From Desulfobacterales bacterium (lineage in GTDB: Bacteria; Desulfobacterota; DSM-4660; Desulfatiglandales; Desulfatiglandaceae): a DNA stretch of 7,889 nucleotides. Below, piece after piece: positions 1 to 6,117 of this stretch. A program made the position numbers and the translations under genes. The stretch lies in the NCBI GenBank assembly GCA_022013615.1, contig JAKLQB010000958.1:1-7889 (forward strand), given 5' to 3'. The notes below the pieces were generated by a model. That model ran no database searches. It was not told where the DNA came from and saw nothing but the letters and a program-made list of their open reading frames with translations. How positions within the stretch are numbered: position 1 is the stretch's first letter; the number at the start of each line of letters is the position of its first letter.

Positions 1-728
1 ACTGCGAGTTCCTCAAACTCGTCACCGCTTGTGACCGTAACACTATTATCGAAGTCTCTCATGGCTACACGCTGGGTTGCATTCTTGAGTTTTTCTAGGG
101 GAAGCGTAGAGTAAATGACATTGTTTGACTGATCCAAAATACAAAGTTCGGTCATGTTGGGAAGTGTGTTGTATTCAGTAAGACCCCAGAGGTACATGGA
201 ATTTATTTCTGCAAACAGGGCCCCCTTCCTTTGGTCTTGCGGGTCGACTGCCCTCATCATATATATGTGCATACGGTTGTCTTTAGTGGATCCGGTTAAT
301 ACAACTGTTTTACCAGATTTAAGGTGTTTTTTCTCTTCTGCGGATTGTCCACTAGGGTTCTGAATATCACCAAAAATAGGGTTACATGTTCCAGAATTGG
401 TGACAAGTACCAGTCCTTTGAACCACTCTTTTAGGCGTTCAGTGGATAACTTGGGCGCCCAGTGCGGCGAAGCTCCGGAGTTGGTCTTAAAGCCGAAGGA
501 GAGACTTTCTAACTGCTGCCCTAGGAATGACAACCTCTCAAAGATGGACATACCCAGAGTTTTGCAAGATTGATGTAGCCACCTTTGACTTTGCCTCTCA
601 AGCTGTTTCGTCACTTGGCTGAATGACATGACTGCCAGCGCTGAAATGGGCATGAGAGCGCAAAGCATGAACAGCGTGAAAATTCGTCGTGCTACCTTAC
701 TCCTTAGAAATGTTGGTTCTATTTTCAT
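1..728 (-). CDS. Membrane-anchored sensor/signalling protein, N-terminal part (runs off left edge)
   Basis: The reverse strand is open for 242 codons from the ATG at 728 to the window edge, with no stop. The product has a short basic N-terminus (KVARR, residues 11-15), one strong membrane helix at about 16-34 (IFTLFMLCALMPISALAVMS), and then a polar, probably periplasmic region. That region begins with a helix rich in Gln, Arg and Leu (about 38-75) and continues as a mixed alpha/beta domain. A short N-terminus, one helix and a long extracytoplasmic domain is the usual start of Cache-type sensor proteins. Their cytoplasmic output (HAMP, GGDEF/EAL, HD-GYP or histidine kinase) would lie beyond the edge, so the output type is not known. 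The ATG is chosen because the membrane segment follows directly, although no clear Shine-Dalgarno is visible. It starts 14 bp after the pseudopilin stop, so the two are probably cotranscribed. My recollection that this N-terminus resembles deltaproteobacterial GGDEF/EAL proteins is weak evidence. Confidence 0.82.
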   Translation of the reverse strand, partial: MKIEPTFLRSKVARRIFTLFMLCALMPISALAVMSFSQVTKQLERQSQRWLHQSCKTLGMSIFERLSFLGQQLESLSFGFKTNSGASPHWAPKLSTERLKEWFKGLVLVTNSGTCNPIFGDIQNPSGQSAEEKKHLKSGKTVVLTGSTKDNRMHIYMMRAVDPQDQRKGALFAEINSMYLWGLTEYNTLPNMTELCILDQSNNVIYSTLPLEKLKNATQRVAMRDFDNSVTVTSGDEFEELA

Positions 729-742
729 AATATGCACGTTAA

Positions 743-1267
743 TTAATATTCTGAACCTAAACCGACGTATCCTCCATCGTTCGCGCGAAGGATATCATCA
801 CGGCTGGCGTGAGCTGTAAGAGGTGGTTGACTTCTTCCGTCTTTTCCCATGCTGTAAAGGTCAAAGTCGGAATTCAATGGTACCAGAAAACGGTCCTTCC
901 GCAGTTGACCTGGTGGAGTCCCGGCTACAGGTAAATATTGGTAGGGATTGCGCCAGGGATCGAGAATATTTCCAAGTCCTATGTTATTCAGGTTATTTGG
1001 CAGATTTCCATTTGCGGCCTCGTATGCAAAAATGCCTTTCTCCAACATACGGATTTCCGCTATGCATGCAGTTATTCTTGCCTTTTCGATGTATCTTGAG
1101 TAAGCAGGGACTGCAATACTGGAAAGAATCCCCAGTATGGCAATAACAGTTACCAGTTCAACAAGGGTAAACCCACTACCAAGTTCTTTTCCGTCTTTAG
1201 TAATTAATCGAAAAAATGAATTGAAATTACAATAGGATAGGCGCCTAATAAAGATAAGGGACGACAT
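743..1267 (-). CDS. GspG-like type II secretion / type IV pilin-family pseudopilin
   Basis: The 174-residue product has a class III prepilin signal: a 32-residue leader ending in GSG, cleavage expected between G32 and F33, then FTLVELVTVIAILGILSSIA with Glu at mature position 5. The hydrophobic helix is both the export signal and the pilus-core helix. Cleavage and N-methylation would be by a PilD-type peptidase at the inner membrane. The C-terminal part carries the GspG-like signatures DPWRNPYQYL and FDLYSMGKDGRS, which in GspG belong to the beta-sheet and calcium-binding loop; a following acidic RANDGG segment fits this. The leader is long for a pseudopilin, but no ATG, GTG or TTG occurs between the start and the cleavage site, so this start stands. 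Shine-Dalgarno pairing is poor. The sensor gene follows after 14 bp and two PilZ genes lie upstream on the same strand. No gspC-F or pil assembly genes are in the window, so it may use machinery encoded elsewhere. Confidence 0.9.
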   Translation of the reverse strand: MSSLIFIRRLSYCNFNSFFRLITKDGKELGSGFTLVELVTVIAILGILSSIAVPAYSRYIEKARITACIAEIRMLEKGIFAYEAANGNLPNNLNNIGLGNILDPWRNPYQYLPVAGTPPGQLRKDRFLVPLNSDFDLYSMGKDGRSQPPLTAHASRDDILRANDGGYVGLGSEY

Positions 1268-1601
1268 AATTAACTCATTTTGTTGTGTTCAATAACACCA
1301 AAAGATTTTAAAGGGTAAGGCCCTATTATCTCATTTCGGCCTCACATTCATAATATCGGGCATTTTTTGTAAAACTTTAAAATTTCGTGCTCTTATATTT
1401 AGCGTTTGATAGCATCATGAAATACTTGGCTAAATTATTTTTTCACTATCTGGATATCGGGCTAAGCGATTAAGGACAAACTGATCGCCGTAGCCATGCT
1501 TCCAGTAAGAAGGGTTTTACTGAAGGAGCAGGGTGAATTAAGATACAGGAATTTCACGGCCTCATACCCAGTAGATCGGGGATAAGGAACTTTGGCCTGG
1601 C
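1268..1601. other. Non-coding gap between PilZ/zinc-ribbon gene and pseudopilin gene
   Basis: This 334-bp AT-rich stretch contains no convincing reading frame on either strand. It should hold the pseudopilin promoter and the end of the PilZ transcript, but I could not assign a good -35/-10 pair, a sigma-54 site or a U-tailed terminator. A 6-bp dyad (CAGTAA at 1503-1508, TTACTG at 1517-1522) and an imperfect GGCC-rich palindrome near 1590-1600 are the only structures noted, and both are weak. I looked for the conserved sequence blocks of c-di-GMP riboswitches because of the context and did not find them. Confidence 0.5.
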
Positions 1602-2069
1602 CTAAGGCATTAAGTAAAACCCCAGGGCCTTATCGTATGGATCTGATTCGATGAATCTACAACCTATATATCTGTCCTGAACGCACTTCACGACAGCACT
1701 TTTTTCTATCTTGGATTTTTCCCTGTCATCTAAGGATATTTTCACCATAAGCCTGTCATTTTTTCTGAGATCGTTCCTGTTGAGTGTCGTGAACCCGACA
1801 CCGGTCATGGAGATATTATCTATCCGAATCTTAAGCCATTCGTTAATTACGGAAAGCTTGGCGTAATACCCATCAAGACTGCTCTTTTTGCGGTAAGCGC
1901 TTCTAAATTCAAAAAAAACCTGAAAAACCGCTTGGCACGAGCACCTCAACTTAAGTGGTTTTTCACTTTTATTCAACTTTGCAGTATCGACAGTTTTGGT
2001 AGTTCCACAGTTGTAACATTTGACAACTGTTGTACCATCATGTCTCACATAGACTTTCTGTATTTCCAT
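1602..2069 (-). CDS. PilZ-domain protein with N-terminal zinc ribbon
   Basis: The 155-residue product is a soluble, presumably cytoplasmic protein with two parts. Residues 15-46 form a small zinc ribbon with C18/C21 and C43/C45 as likely ligands (CYNC and CSC). Residues about 52-155 are a PilZ domain. The c-di-GMP-binding RxxxR motif is R56-S-A-Y-R60, and the second motif [DN]xSxxG is N85-I-S-M-T-G90. A late YIGCRF segment matches the usual end of the PilZ barrel. With both ligand motifs intact, binding of cyclic di-GMP is expected from the family, not shown. The zinc ribbon could mediate a protein or nucleic-acid contact; that is inference. The ATG at 2069 is preceded by an AGGAG about 12 nt upstream, a slightly long spacing. 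It lies 96 bp downstream of another PilZ gene on the same strand. Confidence 0.87.
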   Translation of the reverse strand: MEIQKVYVRHDGTTVVKCYNCGTTKTVDTAKLNKSEKPLKLRCSCQAVFQVFFEFRSAYRKKSSLDGYYAKLSVINEWLKIRIDNISMTGVGFTTLNRNDLRKNDRLMVKISLDDREKSKIEKSAVVKCVQDRYIGCRFIESDPYDKALGFYLMP

Positions 2070-2165
2070 GGAACGTACTCACTCCTAAGCAATCTCAACG
2101 AAATAGGCGTGCACATCATCTCCTGGATGTTGCTCTGGATACTATCAGATGGTTGTGGCTTTACT

Positions 2166-2537
2166 TCATTGCCTGTAACGGTGAACCTTTATGAATTCAG
2201 TTATTATTTTGACCTGTCTTTCAGGTGTTTCTAAGAACTGGATTCCGTTTAAAAACTCTCCGGATTCAATTTTTCTAGAATAACCAACTTTCCCTCTTAT
2301 TTCTATTACATTACCTTTAAGGTCGATAGTCGCTAAGAGAATATATTTTGACTCGATCGGAACTGATGTTTTTAGAAGTATTCCGCCTAGGCTTATATCT
2401 ATTGTCTTTCCCATTCCTTGTTCGATTTCATTACCGTTCTCATCTATGCAAACATATGATACGCCGTTGGATGTTTTGACTCTGGGGTTTTTTCTCTTAT
2501 TTATTATTGAAATATTATCCGAATTCACGTCCTGCAT
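2166..2537 (-). CDS. Single-domain PilZ protein
   Basis: The 123-residue product is essentially one PilZ domain, a cytoplasmic c-di-GMP receptor fold. The RxxxR motif is R15-K-N-P-R19 and the [DN]xSxxG motif is D47-I-S-L-G-G52. A C-terminal NGIQF segment and a closing helix complete the usual domain, so binding residues appear intact. I chose the ATG at 2537 because AAGGA lies about 8-9 nt upstream. In-frame starts at 2567 (TTG) and 2555 (ATG) would add 10 or 6 residues but have no ribosome-binding site. With this start the gene overlaps the end of the upstream membrane-protein gene by 13 bp, which suggests translational coupling. With the zinc-ribbon PilZ gene downstream, the window has two c-di-GMP receptors side by side, presumably acting on the same surface or secretion apparatus. 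The effector partner cannot be read from the sequence. Confidence 0.87.
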   Translation of the reverse strand: MQDVNSDNISIINKRKNPRVKTSNGVSYVCIDENGNEIEQGMGKTIDISLGGILLKTSVPIESKYILLATIDLKGNVIEIRGKVGYSRKIESGEFLNGIQFLETPERQVKIITEFIKVHRYRQ

Positions 2538-2920
2538 CTTATCTTTCCTTTCCATTTTGTAGCGCAAGTATTCATTTCACTGTTATCCTGTTTCACAAGA
2601 GAGTGCCAATAACCGGCAGTTGGATCTCTTTCATAGGAAAATTTTTCAAGATGGAAAAGTTCCGAGTCTTTAAGGGCAAGATACGGGGAGACAAGGTCGG
2701 GAAGCTTTTCAGGATACTCGTTTCCTTCGTAATGGGCATAACGCTTTATGGCGCCATCCACCATGAACAAAAAAACCCGATCGCTCTTGGCAAATTCAGC
2801 GGTCCGTTGAGGAGGAGGTTGGCCTCCAAAAAGAATTACCCCGCATATCATTAAAATCAGGATCGAGGAAGCGGTTAAGAAGTAGCGGTAAGGTCCCCAT
2901 TTTTTCTTTTTTCTTTCCAT
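2525..2920 (-). CDS. Intact downstream frame of the frameshifted gene: single-pass membrane protein
   Basis: If the frameshift is real, this 131-residue frame could be translated alone from ATG 2920, 42 bp after the stop of the zinc-finger frame. It has a basic start (ERKKKKWGPYR), one membrane helix (about 13-32), and a periplasmic tail with a pilin-like KRYAHYEGNEYPEKLPDLV segment. It lacks a prepilin peptidase site (no G|FxxxE), so it is a membrane-anchored relative rather than a pilin. The only ribosome-binding candidate is a weak GAGAAA directly before the ATG. I regard this start as an internal Met of the longer gene, not the natural start. Confidence 0.5.
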   Translation of the reverse strand: MERKKKKWGPYRYFLTASSILILMICGVILFGGQPPPQRTAEFAKSDRVFLFMVDGAIKRYAHYEGNEYPEKLPDLVSPYLALKDSELFHLEKFSYERDPTAGYWHSLVKQDNSEMNTCATKWKGKIRCRT

Positions 2921-3108
2921 TTTCTCAGTGCTATTTTGCTGTTTTTCCTTTAAGTCGGAGTCTACATCAGAGACAGACTGGAGAATCGCGCACCGAAAAC
3001 AATGATAACCCCCGACATAATCTCCTCAGCACAATCACTGCAAATTGGGGCACTGCAGTTGAGGCAGATGAATTCTGCTTTTCGATCTGAGTGTTGTTTA
3101 CACTGCAT
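2525..3108 (-). pseudogene. B-box-type zinc-finger membrane protein with pilin-like tail, one-base frameshift
   Basis: Two adjacent minus-strand frames form one gene if a single G is added to the GGGGG run (CCCCC on the plus strand, 3009-3013). The first frame begins at ATG 3108, is preceded by AAGGAGG (spacing about 13 nt), and stops at 2962. It encodes a Cys/His-rich finger: C3, H6, C15, C18, C23, C26, with the pattern CxxH-x8-CxxC-x4-CxxC of bacterial B-box-like zinc fingers. The corrected frame adds GGYHCFRCA, giving a further CxxC pair (C37, C40). A charged linker and KKKK follow, then a membrane helix (about 76-95), then a 99-residue outer part with AIKRYAHYEGNEYPEKL, which resembles the post-helix region of pseudopilins. 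Corrected length is 194 residues. Topology would be finger in the cytoplasm and tail in the periplasm. The lesion may be a true mutation, a programmed shift or a sequencing error. Confidence 0.75.
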
Positions 3109-3120
3109 TTAGGGAAATAA

Positions 3121-3128
3121 TCCTCCTT
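3121..3128 (-). promoter_or_regulatory. Ribosome binding site for the B-box gene
   Basis: On the minus strand AAGGAGGA is a near-perfect Shine-Dalgarno, about 13 nt before ATG 3108. A TAA stop is immediately before that ATG in the same frame, so no upstream start is possible. This strong site supports reading the gene from 3108 rather than from 2920, and so supports the frameshift interpretation. Confidence 0.65.
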
Positions 3129-3212
3129 AAAGGGTTATTTCGTACCTGCTTTAGATAAGAAAAACTATTTATTGGAGTTTCCCTCTATTCATAAATAATA
3201 GCTTTGATGAAC

Positions 3213-3331
3213 TCGTAAAAAGTCGAAAAACACCATTTTTTGTCATTCCGGCGAAAGCCGGAATCCAGTTTTTCCAATTGGTTACAGAGTTCCTGGACTC
3301 CGGTTTTCACCGGAGTGACGACTTTTTACGA
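3213..3331. repeat. REPIN/MITE-like paired-hairpin element
   Basis: The element is bounded by a perfect 13-bp inverted repeat, TCGTAAAAAGTCG at 3213-3225 and its complement at 3319-3331. Inside are two REP-like hairpins in opposite orientation: ATTCCGGC-GAAA-GCCGGAAT (3245-3264) and ACTCCGGT-TTTC-ACCGGAGT (3297-3316). The 27-nt arms at 3242-3268 and 3294-3320 match as reverse complements at 23 of 27 positions. The layout of two inverted palindromes with short termini is that of REPINs or small non-autonomous elements mobilised by a transposase in trans; no transposase is in the window. No clear target-site duplication is visible, and the left boundary may extend a little further (TTTGATGAAC at 3203-3212). 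It lies between two divergent genes, so it could also affect their transcription or act as a bidirectional terminator-like structure. Confidence 0.82.
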
Positions 3332-3547
3332 AACCGTCGGCTTTAACTATACGCAAAATAGATGCCACCATTTACAGCCGTATGCATCGTGCTTTAACTT
3401 ATTGATAATGTAAATGAATTGAGTAAGTATTATCCCGGTGAACAGGCTTTGGTGTAATTTGAGCTGATCAAAATGGACTATATGGAAAGCTTTGTTCGGT
3501 TCTTTTATATCGGACTTAGGAAGCTAGCGAGCGAGGAGGAAAAGGCT

Positions 3548-3919
3548 ATGGGAATTGAATTCGAAGCCAAATGCAAAAAGTGTATACATAAATTTGAATT
3601 TATCAATGGCGGGGGAATGATGTTCCATTCTCTTTTTTGTGACAACTGTGGCGAATATCGGTCTCTTTGGTTTCGTGACATTGAAGACTTACACATGCGG
3701 TATTGTAAATGGCTTGGTACGCCGTATTCCATGGAGGATATGAGAGCAGTTAATGCCTATCCCGGAGACCCATTGCCGGAGGAGGAGTATTATATATTGA
3801 TTGAAGAAACAATTTCCGAATGTGAATGTGGAGGCAAATATAGATTCGATTCGCTCCCCAAATGTCCTAATTGCGGTTCAGTAGATTTTGAAAAATCTGA
3901 TGTGGTTCTTGTTGATTGA
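3548..3919 (+). CDS. Small protein with two zinc ribbons, function unknown
   Basis: The 123-residue product carries two treble-clef or zinc-ribbon-like sites. The first pairs C9/C12 (CKKC) with C31/C34 (CDNC); the second pairs C92/C94 (ECECGG) with C106/C109 (CPNC). The middle is acidic and helical (about 44-88), ending in PGDPLPEEEYY. There is no signal peptide or membrane helix, so it is likely cytoplasmic. I know of similar two-ribbon proteins in Desulfobacterota genomes but no assigned function. The ATG at 3548 is preceded by GAGGAGGA with a 7-nt spacing, an excellent ribosome binding site. The in-frame ATG at 3473 would add 25 residues but has no such site and precedes the conserved part. 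The gene points away from the PilZ block, with the REPIN-like element between them. rpoN follows on the same strand after 255 bp, so a shared operon is not obvious. Confidence 0.82.
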   Translation: MGIEFEAKCKKCIHKFEFINGGGMMFHSLFCDNCGEYRSLWFRDIEDLHMRYCKWLGTPYSMEDMRAVNAYPGDPLPEEEYYILIEETISECECGGKYRFDSLPKCPNCGSVDFEKSDVVLVD

Positions 3920-4174
3920 AGTCCCTGCTGGCAATTCCTCGTTTCCCTTTCAACAATATCCCACACCCTTTCCAGTCCCGGACAAGTTCTACATAAATCC
4001 TCAAAAAAATCAAATCTGGCAGTAGATCAAAAAAAGGCAATGGCAGAGTAAGGGCTTGATAGAGATCTCGTGCCCAGGACTGCCCAAATGGGTGTGGCAC
4101 ATATACCCAGCAAGGCTATAAGTGTGATTCTTGCCTTCACTTTTAACATTTCCAAGAATTCGGAGGTATTAAAC

Positions 4175-5638
4175 ATGACATTACAATTAAAACTAAGTCC
4201 GGGCCTGGTTCAGAAGCCAATTCTGGATCATAGGCTCATCTTGACCCCTCGAATGCAACAGGCAATAAAACTCGTACAACTTTCAAGGTTTGAGCTTATC
4301 GAGACCGTGGGGCAGGAAATGGAAGAAAACCCGGTACTGGAAGAACTGGTCACGGGTGAGATTGAAGGGAATAGTCATGTCCAAGATGAATCTAAAGAGG
4401 GTTCTCCTGATCTCCCAGAGGTGACCGTAGGGGAACATGCCAACAAAGATTTGGACTGGGATAATTATTTGTCTGAATACAATACTGGCTGGGCGGAAAC
4501 CGCCTATGAGCCAAAGGATTCTCCTTCATTTGAAAGCACCACATCTACCAAGATCAATCTTTCTTCCCACCTCATGTGGCAACTGAACATGACCAACCCA
4601 GGGGAGGAACAAAGGGAAATCGCCGCTTACATCATCGGTAATCTGGACGAAGATGGGTATTTGGATATCCAATTAGAAGAAATATTTCAAACTTTCAGAT
4701 GTTCTGGGGAGATGGTGCTTGAAGCGCTTCATTTCGTTCAACACTTTGATCCCGTTGGAGTGGCAGCACGGGACACACAAGAATGCTTACTCATACAGGC
4801 CAGATTCCAGGATTTTGGGGGTACGATTGTTGAGAAAATCATCATGGATCATCTGGAGGACCTTGAAAACAGGAAATTTGATACGATTGCCAAAAGGCTT
4901 TTGGTTCCGGTCGAACAGGTCATTTCGGCAGTTTTAATAATTCAGGGGTTGGAGCCAAAGCCAGGCAGAGGTTATTCGGATGACGAAACCATATATGTAA
5001 CCCCGGATATCTATATTTTCAAAGTTGGCGATGATTACGAAATCGTTCAAAACGAAGATGGCCTGCCCAAATTGCGAATCAGTGCTTATTACAAGAATAT
5101 TTTGCACAGTAAAAATTCCTTATCAGATAGCGCCAGGACATATATCCGAGAGAAGCTGGAATCGGCGGCCTGGCTGATAAAGAGTATACACCACCGGCAA
5201 AAAACTATCTATAGGGTGACAGAAAGTATTATCCGGTTTCAAAGGGGTTTTCTGGATAATGGGATCACACAACTAAAACCCCTTGTCCTTCGTGATGTGG
5301 CTGGAGATATTCAAATGCATGAATCCACTGTCAGCAGGGCGACTACAAACAAATACGTTCACACACCACAAGGGCTCTTTGAGTTGAAGTTCTTTTTCAG
5401 TGGCTCGGTTAACAAGATTGATGGAGGCGCCGTTTCCTCTGAAAGTGTAAAAGAGCACATCCGCAATATCATTAAGTCGGAAAATGTGCTCAATCCCTAC
5501 AGTGATCAAGAAATTGAAGGTATCCTGAAGAAACTGAACATACGGCTTGCACGCAGAACCGTTGCCAAATATCGAGAGTCGATGGGTATATTGCCTTCTA
5601 TGAGGAGGAAAAAACAAAAATTTGAACTAATTTCATAG
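4175..5638 (+). CDS. rpoN: RNA polymerase sigma-54 factor RpoN
   Basis: The 487-residue product is a full-length sigma-54, the factor that directs RNA polymerase to -24/-12 promoters and needs an AAA+ enhancer-binding protein to open them. Region I is recognisable as LTPRMQQAIKLVQLSRFELI with QEMEENPVLEE. An acidic variable region II follows (about 60-125). The core-binding domain spans roughly 130-350 (GNLDEDGYL, FDPVGVAARD, LEPKPGRGY). A helix-turn-helix lies near 373-394 (RDVAGDIQMHESTVSRATTNKY), and the RpoN box ARRTVAKYRE is at 459-468. ATG 4175 is chosen because GGAGG stands 8 nt upstream and the conserved region begins there; an open frame extends upstream to 4070 without a ribosome binding site. 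Oddly, region I starts LKLSPGLVQKPILDHRL, about ten residues longer than the usual LKLSQQLVMTP form. Usual neighbours (lptB, hpf, ptsN) are absent, so this may be a second or relocated copy. Confidence 0.97.
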   Translation: MTLQLKLSPGLVQKPILDHRLILTPRMQQAIKLVQLSRFELIETVGQEMEENPVLEELVTGEIEGNSHVQDESKEGSPDLPEVTVGEHANKDLDWDNYLSEYNTGWAETAYEPKDSPSFESTTSTKINLSSHLMWQLNMTNPGEEQREIAAYIIGNLDEDGYLDIQLEEIFQTFRCSGEMVLEALHFVQHFDPVGVAARDTQECLLIQARFQDFGGTIVEKIIMDHLEDLENRKFDTIAKRLLVPVEQVISAVLIIQGLEPKPGRGYSDDETIYVTPDIYIFKVGDDYEIVQNEDGLPKLRISAYYKNILHSKNSLSDSARTYIREKLESAAWLIKSIHHRQKTIYRVTESIIRFQRGFLDNGITQLKPLVLRDVAGDIQMHESTVSRATTNKYVHTPQGLFELKFFFSGSVNKIDGGAVSSESVKEHIRNIIKSENVLNPYSDQEIEGILKKLNIRLARRTVAKYRESMGILPSMRRKKQKFELIS

Positions 5639-5691
5639 GGGACATGACTATCCTTTAAGTTTTTAATTTTTTAGCCGATAAAACATTTACT

Positions 5692-5895
5692 ATGAACACA
5701 AAATTAATGTTTATTGGCGCTATCATATTTTCGGCGTTGGCATTAAAAACAGAAGATCTGCTTTTTGGTTTTCTTGCTGTTTATTTTACATGTCTTGCTA
5801 TATCCGTCTTTTTTTTCAAACATGAGCAAAAACAAATTGCAAAACGGAAAGGTGACAATTCCCTCCTGCCGGAAACAAATACACAAGACAAATGA
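5692..5895 (+). CDS. Possible small two-helix membrane protein
   Basis: The 67-residue frame encodes two hydrophobic stretches, about 5-19 (LMFIGAIIFSALALK) and 23-43 (LLFGFLAVYFTCLAISVFFF), joined by a short acidic turn (TED), then a hydrophilic Lys- and Gln-rich tail. This would be an inner-membrane hairpin with both ends in the cytoplasm. It begins 53 bp after the rpoN stop on the same strand. No Shine-Dalgarno is visible before ATG 5692, and I do not recognise a family, so it may be unexpressed. In favour of a real gene are the clean hydrophobic pattern, the lack of a competing frame and the position between two plus-strand genes. Confidence 0.5.
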   Translation: MNTKLMFIGAIIFSALALKTEDLLFGFLAVYFTCLAISVFFFKHEQKQIAKRKGDNSLLPETNTQDK

Positions 5896-5966
5896 CATCA
5901 GCCGGGCTTAAAGTCTGATAATACAGTCACAATGACCTAAAAAAATTAAGAAAAGGGCGCAAAAAG

Positions 5967-5995
5967 TTGACTTTATCGGTTAGATCAAGTATAAA
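5967..5995 (+). promoter_or_regulatory. Predicted sigma-70 promoter for the 6118 gene
   Basis: TTGACT (5967-5972) and TATAAA (5990-5995) are separated by exactly 17 bp, with one mismatch to consensus in each hexamer. Transcription would begin near 6002, leaving a leader of about 115 nt before ATG 6118. A short perfect dyad, CAGGAATCCTG at 6050-6060, lies in the leader. This is the best promoter match I found in the window. Confidence 0.62.
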
Positions 5996-6117
5996 TAATA
6001 TATTTAATACATACCGTACTGTCCGGATTTGGCCATTTTTCAAAAGGAACAGGAATCCTGAATTTGAGTCATGCCAGTGCTCACCCTGTGTTTTGATGGC
6101 ATTTGGGTTTTGTCGCA

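Noticed and set aside
823..1146. 107-codon open frame on the plus strand antisense to the pseudopilin
   Set aside because: It lies wholly within a well-supported pseudopilin gene, has no ribosome binding site and shows no recognisable protein pattern.
1268..1601. Possible c-di-GMP riboswitch upstream of the pseudopilin
   Set aside because: The context invites it, but the conserved GEMM-type blocks (GCAAAGCC and the paired tetraloop/receptor segments) are not present on the minus strand.
3473..3547. Upstream ATG 3473 as start of the two-zinc-ribbon protein
   Set aside because: It has no Shine-Dalgarno, whereas GAGGAGGA stands 7 nt before ATG 3548, where the conserved part begins.
3867..4100. 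77-codon minus-strand frame between the zinc-ribbon gene and rpoN
   Set aside because: It overlaps the end of the zinc-ribbon gene, has no ribosome binding site and has low-complexity, unfamiliar content.
4095..4111. TGGCAC upstream of rpoN as a sigma-54 -24 element (autoregulation)
   Set aside because: The matching -12 GC is 2 bp too far away and the TTGC block is CCAG, so the essential GG-GC spacing is wrong.
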